Source: M30B80 sp965656935
GTDB lineage: Bacteria > Pseudomonadota > Alphaproteobacteria > Rhodobacterales > Rhodobacteraceae
Length of the DNA stretch: 64,000 nt
Direction: 5' to 3'
Assembly (NCBI GenBank): GCA_965656935.1
Contig: CBFHMG010000010.1
Location: forward strand, 1-64,000
The stretch's first letter is position 1. Each line of letters starts with the position of its first letter. Positions 61,234 to 64,000 of the stretch are shown piece after piece. The notes under the pieces are model-generated. The model was not told the origin of the DNA. It ran no database searches and saw only the letters and a list, made by a program, of their open reading frames with translations. Made by a program: the position numbers and the translations under genes.

Positions 61234-62276
61234 GCAAGCGCACCTGTATAGGAGACGCCCGCGCCCTCGATCAGATGGCCAAGCTGGTACACCGTCTCGC
61301 CCTCGGATTGCAGCAAGCCGGTGATCGCATCGGCCTGATCGGCGGCCACAACCACAACCATGCCAATGCCCGAATTGAAGGTCTTGAGCATTTCTGCTTG
61401 GGAAATCCCGCCCTGCTCGGCCAGCCATGCAAAGACGGGCGGCAAGGACCAAGCGGTCAGATCAACCTGTGCGCCAAGCCCTTCGGGCAGAACGCGGGGC
61501 AGGTTCTCGGTCAAACCGCCCCCTGTGATATGGGCAAGCCCATGCACACCGCCTGCGCGAATGGCGCTGAGCACTTGTGTCACATAAAGCCGTGTGGGGG
61601 CCAGCAAAGCCTCGCCAAGGGTCCCCTCCCCGAAGGGCGAGGCCGCATCCCAGCCAAGACCCGACAGCTCGACAATCTTGCGCACCAGCGAATAGCCATT
61701 GGAATGCACCCCGTTGGAGGCCAGCCCCAAAAGCACATCGCCCTTTGCAACGCCTGCGGGCAAATCCGCGCCGCGTTCCATTGCGCCCACGGCAAATCCC
61801 GCAAGGTCGAAATCACCATCATGATACATGCCTGGCATTTCCGCTGTCTCGCCACCGATCAACGCACAGCCCGAAGCCTCACAGCCCTTGGCGATCCCGT
61901 TGATGATGGTGGTGGCCGCATCCAGATCGAGCTTGCCCGTGGCAAAATAATCAAGGAAGAACAAAGGCTCGGCACCTTGGCAGACCAGATCATTGACGCA
62001 CATCGCCACCAGATCGATCCCGATCGTGTCGTAATTGGCCGTATCGATTGCGATCCTAAGCTTGGTGCCCACACCATCGGTGGCCGAGACCAAAATAGGG
62101 TCGGAATAGCCCGCGCCCTTGAGGTCGAACAGCCCGCCAAAGCCGCCAAGCCCCGACATCACGCCCGCGCGGTTGGTGGCCGCCGCAGCCGGTTTTATCC
62201 TGTCGATCAAGGCATTGCCCGCATCAATATCAACACCTGCGCTGGCATAGGTCAGGCTGTTCTTGCCGTGTGTCAT
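61230..62276 (-). CDS. purM: Phosphoribosylformylglycinamidine cyclo-ligase PurM
   Basis: A 348-residue AIR synthetase of purine biosynthesis. Family features include YASAGVDIDAGNALIDRI, GLGGFGGLFDL, VSATDGVGTKLRIA, CVNDLVCQGAEPLFFLDYFATGKLD, GGETAEMPGMYHDGDFDLAGFAVG and ITGGGLTENLPRVLPEG. The end overlaps the purN start. It lies about 6 kb from purC/purS/purQ, so purine genes form two leftward groups in this window. Confidence 0.97.
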   Translation of the reverse strand: MTHGKNSLTYASAGVDIDAGNALIDRIKPAAAATNRAGVMSGLGGFGGLFDLKGAGYSDPILVSATDGVGTKLRIAIDTANYDTIGIDLVAMCVNDLVCQGAEPLFFLDYFATGKLDLDAATTIINGIAKGCEASGCALIGGETAEMPGMYHDGDFDLAGFAVGAMERGADLPAGVAKGDVLLGLASNGVHSNGYSLVRKIVELSGLGWDAASPFGEGTLGEALLAPTRLYVTQVLSAIRAGGVHGLAHITGGGLTENLPRVLPEGLGAQVDLTAWSLPPVFAWLAEQGGISQAEMLKTFNSGIGMVVVVAADQADAITGLLQSEGETVYQLGHLIEGAGVSYTGALA

Positions 62277-62427
62277 GGCATCACGTCCCCAAGGCTTTTG
62301 TCTTTGCGCGTTCTGCTATCAGCGCAATGCGCCATAGTCCATGGCAGGCTTGCGCCCAATGCGCGGTTTTATGGCATCGGCTTGCGCTTGACCCGCCGCG
62401 CCCTTGTGATAGTCAATCGCGCATGGC

Positions 62428-62504
62428 GGGCCTGTAGCTCAATTGGTTAGAGCAGAGCGCTCATAACGCTTTGGTTGCGGGTTCAAGTCCTGCCGGGCCT
62501 ACCA
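62428..62504 (+). tRNA. tRNA with CAT anticodon (elongator Met or, more likely, lysidine tRNA-Ile2)
   Basis: A 77-nt cloverleaf with encoded CCA. The acceptor GGGCCTG pairs with CGGGCCT with two G-U wobbles, one at the terminal 1-72 pair. The anticodon loop CTCATAA reads CAT. The D-arm and the GGTT-GCGGGTTC-AAGTCC core look more like tRNA-Ile2, whose C34 is changed to lysidine by TilS, than like elongator tRNA-Met; automatic callers often label it Met. It is not an initiator, because the first acceptor pair is formed. Confidence 0.9.
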
Positions 62505-62554
62505 TTTTCAAACTCGCCATCCCTGCCCCGCCTGCACGCGCAGACGCGCGCCCT

Positions 62555-63874
62555 TTAGCGCGGCAAAACCACATCCACGCGCAAGCCTGCCAGATCAGCG
62601 CTCTCGGACAGGCGCAATGTGCCGCCATGACGCCGCGCAATATCCGAGGCAATCGCCAGCCCCAGCCCCACGCCCGAGCCCTTATTCTGGTTGCGCGCCT
62701 CATCAAGCCGCACGAAGGGCCTGAGCGCATCCGAGCGATCCTCAGGCGCGATGCCTGGCCCGTTATCCTCAACGGTCAAGCGGATGGCGCGCTCCATCAC
62801 AGTGAAAGACACCCGCGCCTGATCGCCATAGCGCAACGCGTTTGATAAAAGATTGCTCAGCGCGCGGCGCAAGGCCTGCGGGCGCAGCTCGACCATGGGG
62901 CGCGTCTCGGCCCCCACAAGGCTCACATTGCCCCCGCCGCGCTGGCTATCGGCCACAACCTGTTCAACCAGAGCCGCGACATCCACCTCTTCGGGGTCGT
63001 CCAAAGCATCAGAGCGCGCGAAATCAAGGAAGCCGGTCAAAAGCTCCTCCATCTCCTCGACATCGCGGCGCAGGCCGTCGACCTCCTCGCTCTCCTCCAT
63101 GAAACTCAGCCCCAGTTTCATACGGGTCAGGGGCGTGCGCAAATCATGGCTGACGCCCGACAACATCATGGTGCGCTGCTCGATCTGTTGCTCGATCCGG
63201 CTGCGCATATCCAGAAAGGCCCGCCCCGCACTGCGCACCTCAAGCGCGCCTGAGGGTTGATAATCACCGCCCCGCCCTTTGCCGAAATCCTCGGCCGCGC
63301 GGGCCAGACGGCGGATCGGGCGCAATTGATTGCGCAGGAAAAGATAGGCGACACCCGTCATCAAAATGCCTGTGAAGACCATCAAAACCAGCAATTGATG
63401 CGGGTTCGAGGCCGAGACACGGCGGCGCGAAAACTCCACATCAACCGAAACGCCATCCTCCAGCATAAGGTTGAGCACCACGATACGGTCATTGGTCTTG
63501 AGATCGATCCAAGCAATCCCGTCGAGATAACGCATCAGGGTGGAGATCACGATCCGCCCCGAGAAATCATAAAACAGCCTATCGGTGGTGGCAGGCCCGT
63601 CAAAGGGCTGTGCCGTACCCTCGCGCAAGGTGATGCCCAAAGGCACGGCCACCACGCGGCCCGCCGTCATCCCGCCTGCCTCAAGCTCGGCCACCACAAA
63701 GCGCAGCTCCACCGCAAGGCCCGTGGTCATCTGTTCGGTGACATCTTCGAAATGGCGTTGCAGGAAGGCGCCCGAGACGACAAGCTGGATAGTAACAATC
63801 GGCACGATCAGAATAAGGGCGGCCCGTCCATACAGACCCCGCGGCAACCCTCTTTTGATCCAAGCAAATACCAT
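62555..63874 (-). CDS. EnvZ-like sensor histidine kinase
   Basis: A 439-residue membrane kinase. It has a first transmembrane helix (about 15-35, AALILIVPIVTIQLVVSGAF), a periplasmic domain of roughly 115 residues and a second helix (LVLMVFTGILMTGVAYLFL). A HAMP domain, the phosphoacceptor His in LSGVSHDLRTPLTRMK and an ATPase domain (LLSNALRYG, VEDNGPGIAPEDR, GVGLGLAIASDI) follow. The closest layout is EnvZ/osmosensor type. The response regulator is not in the window and may lie downstream of a different gene. It is divergent from the metallo-hydrolase gene 40 bp away. A longer frame upstream overlaps that gene, so 63874 is used. Confidence 0.92.
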   Translation of the reverse strand: MVFAWIKRGLPRGLYGRAALILIVPIVTIQLVVSGAFLQRHFEDVTEQMTTGLAVELRFVVAELEAGGMTAGRVVAVPLGITLREGTAQPFDGPATTDRLFYDFSGRIVISTLMRYLDGIAWIDLKTNDRIVVLNLMLEDGVSVDVEFSRRRVSASNPHQLLVLMVFTGILMTGVAYLFLRNQLRPIRRLARAAEDFGKGRGGDYQPSGALEVRSAGRAFLDMRSRIEQQIEQRTMMLSGVSHDLRTPLTRMKLGLSFMEESEEVDGLRRDVEEMEELLTGFLDFARSDALDDPEEVDVAALVEQVVADSQRGGGNVSLVGAETRPMVELRPQALRRALSNLLSNALRYGDQARVSFTVMERAIRLTVEDNGPGIAPEDRSDALRPFVRLDEARNQNKGSGVGLGLAIASDIARRHGGTLRLSESADLAGLRVDVVLPR

Positions 63875-63914
63875 GGCCCATCTAAACCGTGCAGGCCGCA
63901 GGAGGGAAGAGCAG

Positions 63915-64000
63915 ATGACAACCCGCATGCTTGAGGCAGGGCTACAGCAGGTGCTGGCCCCCAACCCCTCGCCGATGACGCTGCATGGCACCAATACCTA
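63915..64000 (+). CDS. Metallo-beta-lactamase-fold hydrolase, N-terminus only
   Basis: Only 28 codons are visible, ending at the window edge: MTTRMLEAGLQQVLAPNPSP and then MTLHGTNT. The Asn-Pro-Ser-Pro-Met-Thr-xx-Gly-Thr-Asn pattern is that of LACTB2-like metallo-beta-lactamase-fold hydrolases at their N-terminus. GGAGGGAAG precedes the ATG at 63915. The zinc ligands would lie beyond the window. Confidence 0.6.
   Translation, partial: MTTRMLEAGLQQVLAPNPSPMTLHGTNT

Overview
The window looks like a chromosome segment of a Rhodobacteraceae (roseobacter-type) alphaproteobacterium. Supporting this are a ctrA/sciP pair, an F-ATPase zeta inhibitor, a bactofilin gene, an alphaproteobacterial-type SOS box (GAAC-N7-GAAC) upstream of uvrA, an RNase E with a long acidic insert, and a three-gene corrinoid methyltransferase group. 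Most of the window is compact, GC-rich housekeeping DNA. The first 3.26 kb is visibly more AT-rich and is the right end of an integrated mobile element.

Region 1 (1-3.26 kb): a tyrosine integrase, a small unknown gene, an excisionase-like HTH protein, a prim-pol-like replication protein and the start of a probable D5/P4-type helicase all read leftward off the window edge. The element sits inside ctrA. The ctrA frame stops after residue 183, just before the recognition helix of its winged-helix domain, and the stop codon lies in element DNA. The CtrA antagonist sciP is intact next door. This is the most interesting object here: a satellite-like element disrupting the host regulator of motility and gene transfer agents.

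Region 2 (4.3-18.8 kb): mnmA, two identical tRNA-Asp genes, small secreted proteins, tRNA-Val, a histidine phosphatase, an alpha/beta hydrolase, soxR with a near-consensus SoxR box, an HU-like protein, lon with a likely heat-shock promoter, tgt, an Fe-S group (sufT, sufA), tpiA, and two convergent secreted repeat proteins (a three-repeat beta-trefoil-like protein and a three-domain PPC-like protein).

Region 3 (18.9-33.6 kb): a stand-alone P450, uvrA with an SOS box, two MFS transporters, lpd, queA, a giant AsmA-like protein, a Bcp peroxiredoxin and a DUF455 ferritin-like protein.

Region 4 (33.8-48.4 kb) is largely about the cell envelope: an M23 peptidase overlapping a bactofilin gene, an amidase, prfB, PBP1a, an AmiC-type amidase, an aminotransferase, a BepA-like protease with a DsbA-like protein, and RNase E.

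Region 5 (48.9-64 kb): a DctB/DctD-like two-component pair whose regulator lacks the GAFTGA loop, purine genes (purQ, purS, purC, purM, purN) with an alcohol dehydrogenase between purS and purQ, the ATPase zeta subunit, a homocysteine methyltransferase/corrinoid protein/DUF1638 group, sufE, rnd, a CAT-anticodon tRNA, an EnvZ-like kinase and the first codons of a metallo-beta-lactamase-fold protein. A short motif recurs five times, four times between genes and once inside a coding sequence.
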